A stretch of DNA of 22,985 nucleotides from Prevotella sp. UBA6429 (GTDB lineage Bacteria > Bacteroidota > Bacteroidia > Bacteroidales > Bacteroidaceae). The notes beneath the pieces are model-generated. The model saw only the letters and a list, made by a program, of their open reading frames with translations, did not search any database and was not told the DNA's origin. The DNA is taken from NCBI GenBank assembly GCA_002437285.1, contig DJOV01000038.1, positions 10,142 to 33,126 on the forward strand, read 5' to 3'. The translations under genes and the position numbers were made by a program. Positions 22,891-22,985 of the stretch are shown here, in pieces; position 1 is the stretch's first letter; the number at the start of each line of letters is the position of its first letter.

Positions 22891-22985
22891 TGCGTGAGCG
22901 GTTTGATCAGTTTGCAATCCTACTGCGTGAGCGGTTTACCCAGTTTGTAATTCTACTGCGTGGGCGGTTTAACCTGGTTTATGGC
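22891..22985. repeat. 33-bp tandem repeat running off the window
   Basis: Units beginning TGCGTGAGCGGTTT start at 22891, 22924 and 22957, an exact 33-bp period. The first two copies also share CAGTTTG, AAT and CTAC; the third is more diverged (TGCGTGGGCGGTTT, then CCTGGTTT) and is cut by the window end. There are no spacers. A period divisible by three allows an 11-residue repeat, but the frames examined hit stops, so a non-coding array is more likely. Confidence 0.75.

Noticed and set aside
22891..22985. Terminal repeats as a CRISPR array
   Set aside because: The period is 33 bp with similarity spread through the unit; there are no unique spacers of 25-40 bp and no cas genes.

Overview
The window looks like a Bacteroidota chromosome, most likely Prevotellaceae. 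Evidence seen in the sequence: several promoters match the Bacteroidetes -33/-7 pattern (TTTG, about 20 bp, TAnnTTTG); the gene content is typical of the phylum (GLPGLI protein, TonB-dependent-type outer-membrane protein, DUF4421, DUF1460, DUF4424, DUF1573, membrane-spanning HTH regulator); and the sialidase ends in a tail of the kind common on Prevotella exported proteins. The DNA is GC-rich except for an A/T-rich stretch at about 14760-16680. The species assignment is inference. I see no rRNA, tRNA, insertion sequence or CRISPR array.

Layout. (1) 42-6707, minus strand: a glycan-foraging operon read as sialidase, family 2 glycosyltransferase, then a secreted enzyme with three GH43 modules. 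A minus-strand promoter lies at 6742-6773. (2) 6921-9276, plus strand: a coiled-coil lipoprotein with its own promoter and a terminator, then a secreted DUF4424-like protein with an SH3-type C-terminus. (3) 9277-9637: a gene-free stretch with two strong dyads. (4) 9701-15484, plus strand: closely packed genes for an exported EEP-family hydrolase, a Gfo/Idh/MocA oxidoreductase, a DUF4421 outer-membrane protein, a DUF1460 amidase-like enzyme (ATGA overlap), an exported YhcH-family protein, and a membrane-spanning HTH regulator that looks shortened. (5) 15593-20012: a canonical promoter, three small exported proteins (the last DUF1573), a GLPGLI protein and, translationally coupled to it, a TonB-receptor-type outer-membrane protein. 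(6) 20269-22677: a sigma-54-dependent response regulator, a cluster of TTCCACA/TGTGGAA sites, a near-perfect sigma-54 -24/-12 promoter, two tandem small secreted Ala/Pro/Thr-rich paralogues and a strong terminator. (7) 22678-22985: gene-free DNA ending in a 33-bp tandem repeat that runs off the window.

The most interesting part is region 6. The regulator, its probable enhancer sites, the promoter, the duplicated targets and the terminator lie together within 2.4 kb. The conserved leader shared by the two paralogues begins almost exactly at the predicted sigma-54 transcription start. This suggests that the transcribed unit was duplicated without its promoter and that one promoter drives both genes. 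Both proteins are dense in D-S/T-x triplets resembling the Bacteroidetes O-glycosylation sequon, so they may be mucin-like glycoproteins. I do not recognise the family, and the histidine kinase partner is not in the window.
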